Shown here in pieces: positions 1 through 10,500 of a stretch of 43,930 bases of DNA. A program made the translations under genes and the position numbers. Origin of the DNA: Pigoraptor chileana (lineage: Eukaryota; Opisthokonta; Filasterea); NCBI GenBank assembly GCA_943704495.1, contig CALSCR010000400.1, forward strand, positions 1-43,930. The letters are read 5' to 3'. Positions within the stretch are counted from its first letter, which is position 1, and each line of letters begins with the position of its first letter. Below the pieces are notes generated by a model that worked only from the letters and a program-made list of their open reading frames with translations, was not told the origin of the DNA and did no database searches.

Positions 1-75
<75 letters not shown>
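1..75. repeat. (GT)n microsatellite at window edge
   Basis: Uninterrupted GT dinucleotides fill the first 75 bases, so the tract probably continues to the left. The neighbouring minus-strand gene runs toward it. From 76 to 495 I see only an A-rich stretch (about 255-285) and one CACGTG site (95-100), plus a possible short terminal exon described under the gene at 496-1956. Confidence 0.95.
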
Positions 76-78
<3 letters not shown>

Positions 79-495
79 AATGTTAGTTTGTGAACACGTG
101 ACAGCACATGCGGATGAACAATTACATGAAAGATCACAAATGTGCACATAGGTGAGTTGACATACCATGAGGCCGCTGCATTCACAGAATCCAAATTGCG
201 TTGATGATGAGTGTTTTGAGCATTGGCGATAAGTGTGGCGAGCCAATGCGAAAGATACGAAAAAGAAAAGAAAAAAGAAAAAGAAGTCATTTAGTCAGTC
301 TGCCTTTCTGCATACTTATCTCTGTTATACAAACAACGACCGATACATCCGATTTCACAACAAAGTGAAGTAAACAATAGGAGAAGGTCTGATTATGGCT
401 GCACACACACGCAATACGATGGAGCACACACAGAGACATACGAAAGCACTCTCACTCAATAACATCACTGCACCATCACATACTAATGCACGCAC

Positions 496-1956
496 CCGGC
501 GTCCATCGAGGGGCCGTACAGGTGCGCCAGCACCGGGTTTGCCCCAGGGATCATACTTGCGGAGCAGATCCAACTCCTGTTTATGTAGGAGAAGGAGGAT
601 TGTGAGGCGCATACATTGAGTGGAAGGAGAAAGAAATCGATCGTAATTGTAAAGATGTGTAAAATATGCATCCATATGCTAAATACATAGCCACCCTTAC
701 ACAATGCAGTTACACATACACGCACAGGCATATCCAATCAAACGCGAATATACATTCGGAGAGATGATATGTGTGATGGGTAAGGTCGGCACTACATATT
801 GACATATATATCCCACCTGCTGTTTCTCACTCTGCCGCTGTTCGTGTACTTGCAACTTGTGATGTTCGTCGGTCTCTTTGAAGCGAATCAGATCCTGCTG
901 CACTTCCCTCTGCTTCTCCAACTTGCGCGTGATCGAAGTCCTGTTGTCACATTACGAAAACGAAACACAAACAGGGCACAGCGTGAGCGAGATGCAATGT
1001 AAAGACGCATGATTGTTGATGAGAAAGCGATGAATTTGTCAGTGAATCACGAAAATCCAACAGTAAGGTTAACGTACAACATAGGTGTGGCCATGCTACA
1101 TAGACAGCATTACAGCACACCACACACACACACACCGGAGATCGACTGGCAGTTTGTCGATAAGCTTGTCCGGACCCTTGTATCCGTATGTCGTTCCTTC
1201 CACGGTTCGTGTGCTGTGAGTGCCGAAGTAGAACTCGCTGGGTTCCGACGCACTGATGCCCGCTGTAATCGGCGATGATTCCAGATAAAGAAAGAGTGGT
1301 CGAGATGAGAACAACCATTTATCGCACGACTTTGAATCGTTCTAGTCCATCAAGGTGTTTCGATTTCATAAACAATCACACCATGTCCCTCATGTCCACA
1401 ATGATACTCACGGTCCTTGGTATCCGTGCTGTTCTTGTGACCAAATCGCCTGCCTCCCGTGCCTGCGCCGGCCTTGTACTCTTCGCGGCGGGGATCCAGT
1501 GAGGGCACAATCAACGTCTTGTCAACCATGTCGTATGCGTGAAACGCCTGCAGTCCGTGACGCCGCGGTGACGTCTCTTCGGGGCGGAATATGTCCTTGC
1601 GCACAATGACAGATGCACCTTGGGGACCGACATCACGCGGAGTGGCTGCGTGGGACAAATTAACGGCGTGAGATCAGTTTGTGTCACGCAAAATACGGAT
1701 AAAAAGTGTGGCAAGTGATTGTGTGTGTGTGTTTTGTTGTTGTGAGTTGTTACTGCTGTGTGTGCGTATAGTAGAGCGTAAATGTCAACAACATCCTCCT
1801 TCCACACGCATAATCGCAAGGAGTCGCATTTCCATTAAACATCGCAGAAAACAGATGAGGTCGTACACCAGCCAGCCACTCCAATCCACTCTACTCACGG
1901 TCGTGTGCCAAGATGCTCTTCATGTTGTTGTCGCGTGCGCGAATGAGAGTCTCCAT
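496..1956 (-). CDS. Unrecognised coiled-coil protein, 5' part (208 residues seen)
   Basis: I do not recognise this gene. Five exons can be read on the minus strand: 1899-1956 (ATG at 1956), 1412-1645, 1136-1262, 817-940 and 496-576. All junctions are GT-AG and phases agree (624 nt, 208 codons). The protein starts METLIRARDNNMKS. It has a Gly/Arg-rich stretch (KAGAGTGGRRFGHKN), a conserved-looking segment with GTTYGYKGPDKLIDKLPVDL, a Gln/Glu-rich helix likely to be a coiled coil (exon 817-940), and then YDPWGKPGAGAP near the end of the visible part. The GKPGAGAP turn is a feature of several cytoskeletal or ciliary proteins, but that link is only a memory of the pattern. The 3' end is unresolved: an acceptor at about 308 would add a phase-compatible 7-codon exon (287-307, ending in TGA), but one so short proves little. 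The exon at 1136 has its donor inside a GT tract. Confidence 0.65.
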
Positions 1957-2507
1957 TGTTGTTCAAACTTAGCAATGCAACAGAAAGAACCGAGGGACAA
2001 AGTGGCGCGATGCACACACACTCGCTCTTATGTGCGCCCACAAAATTGTCGTGTGTCCCCTATGTGCGCGTTGTCATCTCAAGTCCAATACACCGACAAA
2101 GGTTGGCTGCGTGCCGTCGAGCGATTGTTCCGATTAAAGTCCGACAGATGATTACTATCAGCTACCTAAGCTAGCGTCCAAAACTATTCACATCTACAAC
2201 CTTTTTTCAGTCTGTTAAAAGCACTTTGAAGAACTTCATTCCACCCTGACGCATGACCGGTGTGCGTTTGATGCCCCCGTGTGTTGTGTGATTACTGCAA
2301 CTCTCAGACAGACGGAGTGACAGAGTGGGCCGAATATGGCCGTCGGTGGATCAGATGGGAAGGAGCGGGTACGCCCGCGTCACTTAATTTGACCGATTCC
2401 GCTTTTTGTGGGCCGATGCGTCCCATTCTCAATTAAATCCGCCCGAGGAACAAAAATGGGCATCAGGGTTGCCATGGAGAATAGTGACATTCGTTTTTGG
2501 AATTCAT

Positions 2508-2523
2508 CACGTGATATCACGTG
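2508..2523. promoter_or_regulatory. Double CACGTG palindrome
   Basis: CACGTGATATCACGTG is a perfect 16-base palindrome made of two E-boxes 10 bp apart centre to centre, one helical turn. CACGTG is the established core of bHLH-leucine-zipper sites (Myc/Max, MITF/TFE, USF). It lies about 550 bp upstream of the ATG of the gene starting at 1956. A role in that gene's regulation is inference. Confidence 0.45.
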
Positions 2524-3139
2524 CACTTGTGTTCAATTTTGTTACAAACTGTTCGTCCGGTTTTGCACAGTCTGTTACTTTGCCGAGTCCGCAGCCGAAG
2601 CTTACGAAAGAAAGCCTACGTGTATTTGGTTTGAGAACATTGTACATTGTCCAAAAGAGATGCGGTGCGAATATTGGTGTTGCTTCATTTCATTTCACCG
2701 TATTGATTTGGACAGCAACAGGGATTGTTTTCTGAATTTTGTTTACGATGACACCCTTGGTTTCGTGTGTCAGATTGAAAAAGACATAGTGGTAATTCGC
2801 TTACAAAGCGCTATGTGTGTATGTGTGTGTGCATGTGCACGCGCATGTGAGAGAGTGGATGAGTGAAATGTGGTGTGTGTGTGCGTGTGTGTGTGTGTGT
2901 GTGTCTGCGTGCAAGTTGTGCCAGTGGTGCAAATGAGCTGAAAGAGACCATACGCACACGGGGGACCATAAGATCCAATTACCGCCATTGCGGAAAAGGC
3001 AATGCAAACAACGCAAACTCACAAGTCACAGCACGCAGGGTTGATAAATGCAAGAGCAATCCACATGGGGATGTGAGATCAACACCATCACATGTGTCAA
3101 TATGCGAATCGAGTTCCGCAATTCCTATTCATCGATAAG

Positions 3140-3250
3140 CATTGAGAGTGAGAGATAGAAACAGAGATAGACATAGAGACAAAGAAAGAGATAGAGATGG
3201 AGAGATATAGATGTGGGATTCAAGTAGGCGCTGTGCCCATGGAACAAAAG
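3140..3250 (-). repeat. Dispersed CCATGGGCACAG repeat with CT tract, copy 1
   Basis: On the minus strand the core (3250-3211) reads TTCCATGGGCACAGCGCC, then CTTGAATCCCACATC, followed by a CT-rich tract (3210-3140). Similar cores beside CT tracts occur at about 9303, 26137 and 26224, and a tract-less one at 16505. See the findings. Confidence 0.55.
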
Positions 3251-3360
3251 AGAGATAGAGACAGAGACAAGAGTATGTGTATGTGCATGTGTGTGTGTGC
3301 GTGTGACGACAGCACACCACGCGCACTAACTCCTTCCTCCTACGCTCATCTCGGGGCAGT

Positions 3361-5768
3361 CTAACTGCAGTCCATGTCGTCCGACTGGCATGCGTGGATC
3401 ACACGCTGGGCCCACGAGGCAACATCCACCGGAAGCCGCTCGTAGATTTTGATGAAGGGATGCTCCTGTTTGATTTTGTGTGCGTTGTTCGTTGTTGTTG
3501 GTGTTGGTGTTGTTGTTAAAATGTTAGAAAATGCGAAATAAAGAACAAACAGTTTCAGGATTGAGTGAGTGCACTAAGTGGTATTCATCCAAAACTCAGA
3601 CTCCCCGTAGGACAGAAAGGAAGAGCCACAAACCCACCAGCAACTGTACGTAATTGTAGCGCGACTCGGGCTGCTTTTCGAGGCTGTAATGTGGAGATGT
3701 GGTTAATAGGGATCAATACCAAGTGAGAGTATGAAGACAACAGAGCTGCCAAACAAGAAGGGGAAAAAACGCAGCATACCATTCAATGACAATTACCCCA
3801 CACACAAAGTACACAAAAGACCACATACACAAGTGGGATACTTCAGGTTCGTGTCTTGAATGCATGCCCATGCACTGCACACACACAAACAAACACGGGG
3901 AAAAAAACAGAGAAAGAAAAGACAAGGGCAAAACGTACCAACGCGCAAGAAAGTCGACGCATTCGGGGGAGAACTTGTCCGCAGGGACTGTGGGTGATGG
4001 GCCCTTCACGATGCGCTCAAGCATTGCAAACACATTGCGACCGTCGGCCATGGGGAACGGAAACTGGCCCATTGCGAGCTCAACAAGCGAAATCCCTAGG
4101 GACCAAACATCCGCGCGGATATCGTACAGCTTTGTTCCTTGAATGCGCTCGGGAGACATGTAGTGATTTGTACCGACATAAGTCTTGGCGACCGAGTTTT
4201 CGAGACGACCGCTGATGCCGAAATCGCAGAGCTTTACCTCCCCAAGGGAATTAATGAGAACGTTTGAGGGTTTGACGTCACGGTGGATGATGTGGTGACG
4301 TTCTTTGAGGTAGTGGAGGCCGTGGACCATTGCAACGGCGATTTTTCCGAGAATTGGTTCCGGAACGGGGCCGGTCTTTTTGTATATGCCGTCGAGAGAG
4401 CATCCGTCCATGTACTCCATGCAGATGGAGATGTCGCCCTGTGTGGGCGCGGGAGAATAAGAAGAACAAGATGCAAGTAAGCGAAGTGTGCATATGCATT
4501 GCGAGGACAAGTAGCCTGGTGATATATGAACTAAAGGCAGACTCCATTTGAAGTGTGCGAATTCGGAAACAAGGGTTTTACACACACACATCACACAAAA
4601 TTATAAGAGCAAACAAAAATATGAACCCATGCCACATCCACATGCATGCATCTACAATTATATCGCGCACACACATGAGGGCACATATACGCGCACACAT
4701 ACAGGTACACATATAACCCAAAACATGCACATGCACACACATACCTCCTTGAAGTACGCTCCGTAGTACTTGACAATGTACGGGCACATGCTCTCCGGAT
4801 TGCCAGTGCTTTCTCTCAACACGCCGAGCTCTCGGATAAGCTGTTGCTTGCGGGACTCCTCGGTGACGTCAACGGGGATTTGCTGTTCAAGTGACGCACA
4901 AAACACGGCGTTGGCGTTAAAGATTGATGTCGTCCAACACTTAGTCGCAACACATATACACATGCACACACACAACACATCACAAACCACACTCCAACAT
5001 ACCTTCACGGCAAGCACAAATCCAGATCCCGGGTGCTGCATCTTGAACACAGCGCCGTATGCGCCGCGTCCAATTTCGCCCAGCTCCTGAAGATCACTGG
5101 GTGCGCACGTGACCAGACGATTGCCCACTGGAAGACAGAGTGCGGCGGAGGGAATGGTGACAGCCTCGCCGCCAATGTGCTGCCCAAGAACAAGATCTCC
5201 CTCGTTGTTTCTGTATATAAAAAGAAGAAGAAGAAACAACACCAAGAAACAAGCGTACCGACACAGACAGCCGCAATTACGCAGACACATAAGACACAGA
5301 CACACACATACATACACACAACGACATTATTATTATTGATGGCGCACATTTAAACAAACAACGACATACACGCATACAGACAATATCATACATATCCCAT
5401 ACGAACACACCTTATACAAACCAAAAGCAAATCACAGAACAACCGCAGAACAACAAACGCATTCACGACCACAAACACAACACACACATCACCCACATGT
5501 GCAGGGCTCCATTTGTAGGCTCTCGTGTTTCAGGCGTCAACGAAAACTTTGTCAGCATTGGTCGCACACGCGGTGATTTTGTCTGCCCAATCGTGGGAAG
5601 CGGTGCTGCGCTGGGGACACCGCCACCAATTGCACCGAGCAGTGCCGAATCACGCCCGTACCCGCCAGAGCCCGGTCGACGCAGCGGCTCTTCATGGAGA
5701 GACGACATAGATCCGTGCGGCGAGTCGCGCAGAGGAGCCGGGGGAAGAGAGTCGCTTTGTGAATCCAT
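3361..5768 (-). CDS. MAP kinase kinase (MEK/MKK family), 422 aa
   Basis: Dual-specificity kinase that should phosphorylate the Thr-x-Tyr loop of a MAP kinase. Exons on the minus strand are 5497-5768, 5003-5210, 4745-4882, 3939-4438, 3638-3683 and 3361-3465 (1269 nt in all). The start is the first in-frame ATG at 5768. Residues 1-130 form a Pro/Ser-rich, probably disordered N-terminus. The kinase domain has the glycine loop IGRGAYG (137-143), the VAIK-type lysine K160 (LAVK), HRD at 258-260, DFG at 278-280 and SPE at 301-303. The activation loop NSVAKTYVGTNHYMSPER has the S-x-x-x-T spacing of MKKs (S288, T292). SVAKT recalls MKK3/6, while YVGTNxYMxPERI is closer to MEK5 and fungal MKK1/2, so the subfamily is open. 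Downstream come the cysteine of FLARCLEKQPESRYNY and the terminal EHPFIK helix. The 208-nt exon lies in a GT/CA-rich intron context. All catalytic residues are present. Confidence 0.93.
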
Positions 5769-6876
5769 TTTTGTGTTTCTTTTTTCATATGATGCGAGCA
5801 CGACCAAATGTGTTGAGTGTGTGTCTGAGTGTGTGTGTGTGTTGCAAGAGTGTTGTGATTTGACGTTACACTCAAAGCATAAAAAATGCTTCTCGTGGGG
5901 TTCACTCTTCTTTCGAACGTATTATTAAGCTGCGCCTGCGGGCGATTACGTTTCGTGAGTTCCGGTCATCCGTTGGCTCTTTCGCTATCTTACAACGGCA
6001 GTGCAAACTACTGGTGGAGAATTCCGATTCAATGGTTAAGAAACAAACACAAAACATACAAACAACGAAGAGAAGGCCTGACTGTCCCTTCCTTTTGTTA
6101 TATGCCCTCGTCCTTTGATTTAATTGCACTGCCAGTGAGAGTACCGAATGGGACAATTGTCGGGAGCAGTGTGAAGGGTTGCATGGATACCGACGTCACA
6201 TATGCGGCACGATTGAGAAGACGTCACTACACATATAAACAAATGTCTACTTATTTCCGGATTTCAAACTTCCATGAAAAGTAAGCTGCTGAGACGGAGA
6301 CTTCAACTCCGACAGTGACTTCATTTACTCAGAGCTGAGTTTGCAGATAATCGCTTTTGTTCCGTGTGAGTGCAAAAACCTCCAGAGAACCCCATCCACA
6401 ATTCGATTACAATATCACAGTTGTGAGTTTGTGGTAGGCCCGTGTGTTCGTCACATTCAGTGTGCACTGCGTCATTTAAAAATCAGTGACTGAGTGAACG
6501 CCGCTCAGTTCGTCCCGACATCAAACTACGGATCATTTCATTGCGGCTGCTCCCCCCAGTTCATAGATTGTAACAATAACAAGCTGCACATTCTTTTCAA
6601 CCGCACTTCAATTATATATCGGAATAGCTGGGAAGAGCAAATTCGAATCCCCCAAACAACACATTCAGAATAAAATAATAACTGACATAGAATTTTTCGA
6701 CATCCTCGAATCAAAGAGAGAGGAACATTCGTGTGTATGGGGTTGAAGGCCAGGAGTCCTGCGACTCTTTCACATGAAATCACCCAAGCAACCTTATTTC
6801 TTGGAAAAAGATCTTCATATGGTTTATTAAAGCCAAGCCAGCTATAAGTGTGTTAGCTTGCACTCACTGCTGTCGC

Positions 6877-6908
<32 letters not shown>

Positions 6909-7565
6909 TATGTGTGTATGCCAGTGTGCATTGCCTCAGTATGCACAAAATGTCTACTTATGAGACTACTTAAATCCTTCACTATTGAGGAACTATGGAC
7001 CGTACGTTGTGGTGCGTATACTGAACGAGTGTGAGAGTATTGTAATGTATGGGCGGTACGTGATGATGGGGCGGTATTTCAAACGAGGGGTTAATTTTGA
7101 TGACAATTGCCGCACACTCAGTTAAGACACGTCAGTAAGAGTGTGTGAACACACACACACCCACTGTCTGATCATCCTTGCACACCAATTGTCCCATTGT
7201 CTGTGTGTTGGCTTTCACGCACATGCCCAACGGCTGTTGCCGCGTGTGTGTGTGTCTTCGTGGCTTTTGAATGCACGGCTGTGGGTGCATTGTTATGATT
7301 GAGACGGCTTGCACACGGCTAACCACCAGTGCGAATAGTTGCACGTCGTTTCTTATTTAGATCCAATAGCACATATAGTGTATCTCGCCGCGTCTTGTTT
7401 CTTATCATGCATATATTTAACAAGCGGATTCAGTGATGGCGAACGGATACTGTCAATGATCATGCGTGCGCTGCAGTAATTCGCTTTTGTTGCATTTAAT
7501 CAAGCGGAGGAAGGAAAAATCGGCCCCGGAATATTACTCTCGGACGAATAGTTTGAGAGAAGAGA
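5769..7565. other. Intergenic region between divergent kinase and FIP200-like genes
   Basis: This 1.8-kb stretch separates two divergent genes and should hold both promoters. It contains a (GT)n tract at about 6880-6920 and AT-rich patches. An ATG-initiated frame at 5886-6284 (132 codons) sits directly in the kinase upstream region and has no recognisable motif, so I do not call it. No tRNA or other RNA gene is evident. Confidence 0.55.
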
Positions 7566-10500
7566 ATGGTGCGCGTCGTGCAAATAGAGACTGGCGATGT
7601 ATGGGAGATCGACGTGTCTCCCATGGACAATGTTGCGGTGGGATATGTGCATGTATTGTGTGTGTGTGTGTGTCCTTATGTTTGTGCAGTATGTGTGCAC
7701 GTTTGTGTGGCATGTATGTGTATATGTGTGTAGCGTGTGTCTGTATATGTGTGTAGCGCATGTGTGTATATGTGTGTAGCGTGTGTGTGTATATGTGTGT
7801 AGCGTGTGTGTGTGTATGTGTGTAGCGTATGTGTATGTATGTGTAGCGCGTGTGTGTATAGGTATGTAGCGTATGTGCGTAGCGTATGCATGTATGTGTA
7901 GCGTATGTGTGTATATGTGTGTAGCGTGTGCGTGTGTGAGTTTGTGCAGGGCGTGTGTGCGTGTGCATGCACGTGTGGATGAGAGGAAGCAATGCTACCG
8001 GCACCTCGTCCCTGTTCATATTATGTCGCTCTCCGTCTCCGGCACCTCGTCCCTGTTCATATTATGTCGCTCTCCGTCTGTCGGCGAGCGTCCTTATAGT
8101 GGCCAATGTAGTGAATTCATATTTTGCTCTGTGTGTCCGTGTTTGCTGTGTGTGTGTGTGTGCATGTGTGTGTGTGCGTGCGCTCCTTGTAATTATGTGT
8201 GCGCAGGTGCTGCGGGGAGAAGTGCAGCGTGTAACTGGCGTGAATGTGGATCAACAATTCTTGTGCTATAGTGAATATGAGCTGAGCGATGCAAGGCCCA
8301 TTAGTTTCTATGGTGGAGCAGGTGCGGTCTTTGTTCCGTCGGCTTTTTTTGTTTTGTTTTTCCTTCACCCCCTCTTCTCTGTGTGTATGTATGGTTTATT
8401 TGTACGCGTTACTTTGATTTCTTTGTATGCCTACAAGCAACGTAATTTAATTCTCTCTGCACCTTGGTTTGTGGGCTTATGTTTTGTGTGTGTGTGCTTG
8501 CGTGTGTGTGTGTGTGTGTATGTATGTGATTGAATGCAACAGGCACAGACGATCACCCCATCTATCTGCACTGTCGCAAAGCCCCGGATGAGTGTGTCCC
8601 TGCGCCGACACTACAGAGCCTTGTCATTGAGGAAGCGCGCCGTCCAATCACACGACAACCAGAAGGTATGGCGTCATTGCGTTGTTGGTTTTGTTGATGG
8701 CCGATGTCTGTGTCTGTGGGCGAGTGTATGGGCGTTTCTGCATGTGAAATTGGTTGTAGATGTGCATATATATCAGTTGTAGATGTTTATATTTTTTAAA
8801 TATATCTATATATAACATAGATATGGATATAGATATAGATATAGATATAGATATAGATATAGATATAGATATAGATATAGATATAGATATAGATATAGAT
8901 ACATATACAGATATAGATATAGATATATTTACATGTGTGGGTGTGGATGTGGTGTGTGGATGACTGCGGTGTACGTTTGCGCGTCTCAATAGAATCACTC
9001 ATTCCGAACTAAGCATGTGCGGGAAACAAACATGCACACTCACACACGCATATACACATATGCACACGCACATTCCAGGACAAACTCTGATGACGTTGGA
9101 GGACCGTCAGAACCGCTTTCGTTTGCACTGTTTGTTTGCGGAAGAATGCAACCGAAGGGCACTTGGCTTTGTCGGGTGCATGCAGCAGTTACTCACTGAA
9201 CTCGCGTTCCAGGTGTGCTTTTTGTGGAATCCGTTATGTCTGCGACTCTCTCTTCCTCTCTCCTTATGTCCCTCTCTCTCCATCTCTCTCTCTGCACTGC
9301 GCGTTGTGGAGTCCATGGGCACTGCGCTGAAGACACTCGGTTGTTACATCGCCCACTCATTGGGCTGCGCTCCTGCGCCTTATTGTGTGTAGCTCGATAC
9401 CCTTCTCCTCGACGTCCCCTCTCACACGCACAATCTCCACACACACGCACACATCTGACTTTCACAATCCACAATCCACAATCATAACTTTTTCACCAAT
9501 GACGCACCTGCCACACGTCACATACGCACAACAACGAACAGCTGGAAGGATACCACGTTGCACGACGATGCCTTCAAGCTCGACAAGCAATGCTGCTCGG
9601 CGAGATTGCGACCTTTGAGGATAAGTGGGGCAAAATCATTGCCTTGGGAGACGAAAGCCTCGTCTTATTCGAGCCGTGTATGCAGGTGATGAAGCGAGTG
9701 TCGCTCCATCGCACTCTCCTCCCAGAGACTGGCGTAGGTGGTGGAGCTGATATGCAGACCGTCGTCGCGAATGCGAATGGAATGCTTGCGGCGGTTGTTC
9801 CAGAGGCGAGGTTGAGGCAGTGGATTGTGACAGATTGCCAGCCCACGAGGGCGTCCGTGGTACCTCACGTGGTAGAGGTGTGTCGTTTGTGTGTTGTGTG
9901 TGTGTTGGCGAGTGTGTGTCTGTGTGTGTGTCTGTGTGTGTGTTGTCAATGTATACACCTGGTCACTCCATTAGATTCAGTCTCTATTAATCCCAACCCG
10001 CACAACGCCATGCAGCGTTATATATCTGTCATGCATTCTCAGCAGAGTCGTATGTGCTTCTCTGCTGTTGTTAACTGTTGTTGTTTGTTGTTAACTGTTG
10101 TTGTTTGTTGTTAACTGTTGTTGTTTGTTGTTAACTGTTGTTTTTTGTTGTTAACTGATGTTGTTTGTTGTCTTGCTTTGTCGGTGTACAGCTGATTGGT
10201 CACTTTAAGAACACAGCCTCGCGAGTGCGAGATGCGCTGCGAATGGAACCGCAATCTCCGCTCTTTCTTGCCGCACAAAAGACTGTTCAAGAATTTATTT
10301 CAGCCGCGACTGAAATGGCGAGGTTCGTCGCTTGTATAGTGTACCCAGAGTGCGTATGTGGTATATGCTCATGTTCTTCATATGTATGTGTTGTAGGGTT
10401 TGTGAGTGGGTGGGTGAGTGGATGTGCCTGTGTTTGCCTGGGGGTGCGAGTGGGTGTACGAGTGCCTGTGTGCGTGCTTGCCCGGTACGTGCGTATGTTC

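Larger units (their letters stand above)
1957..3360. other. Intergenic region, probable promoter of the gene at 496-1956 and 3' flank of the kinase
   Basis: There is no convincing coding exon here. Open frames at 2406-2866 on the plus strand lack a plausible ATG context and run into a GT microsatellite (2815-2905). The stretch holds a perfect CACGTG double palindrome (2508-2523) and a dispersed repeat with its purine tract (3140-3250). Confidence 0.6.

Noticed and set aside
2406-2866. Overlapping plus-strand frames with Cys/Val tails
   Set aside because: The tails come from translating a GT microsatellite, and the starts are not convincing ATG contexts.
5886-6284. ATG-initiated 132-codon frame on the plus strand
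   Set aside because: It lies in the upstream region of the divergent kinase, shows no motif or splice partners, and the composition resembles non-coding DNA.
6630-6660. Possible tRNA B-box (ATTCGAATCCCC)
   Set aside because: The nearest A-box-like sequence is only about 15 bases away and no cloverleaf can be formed around it.
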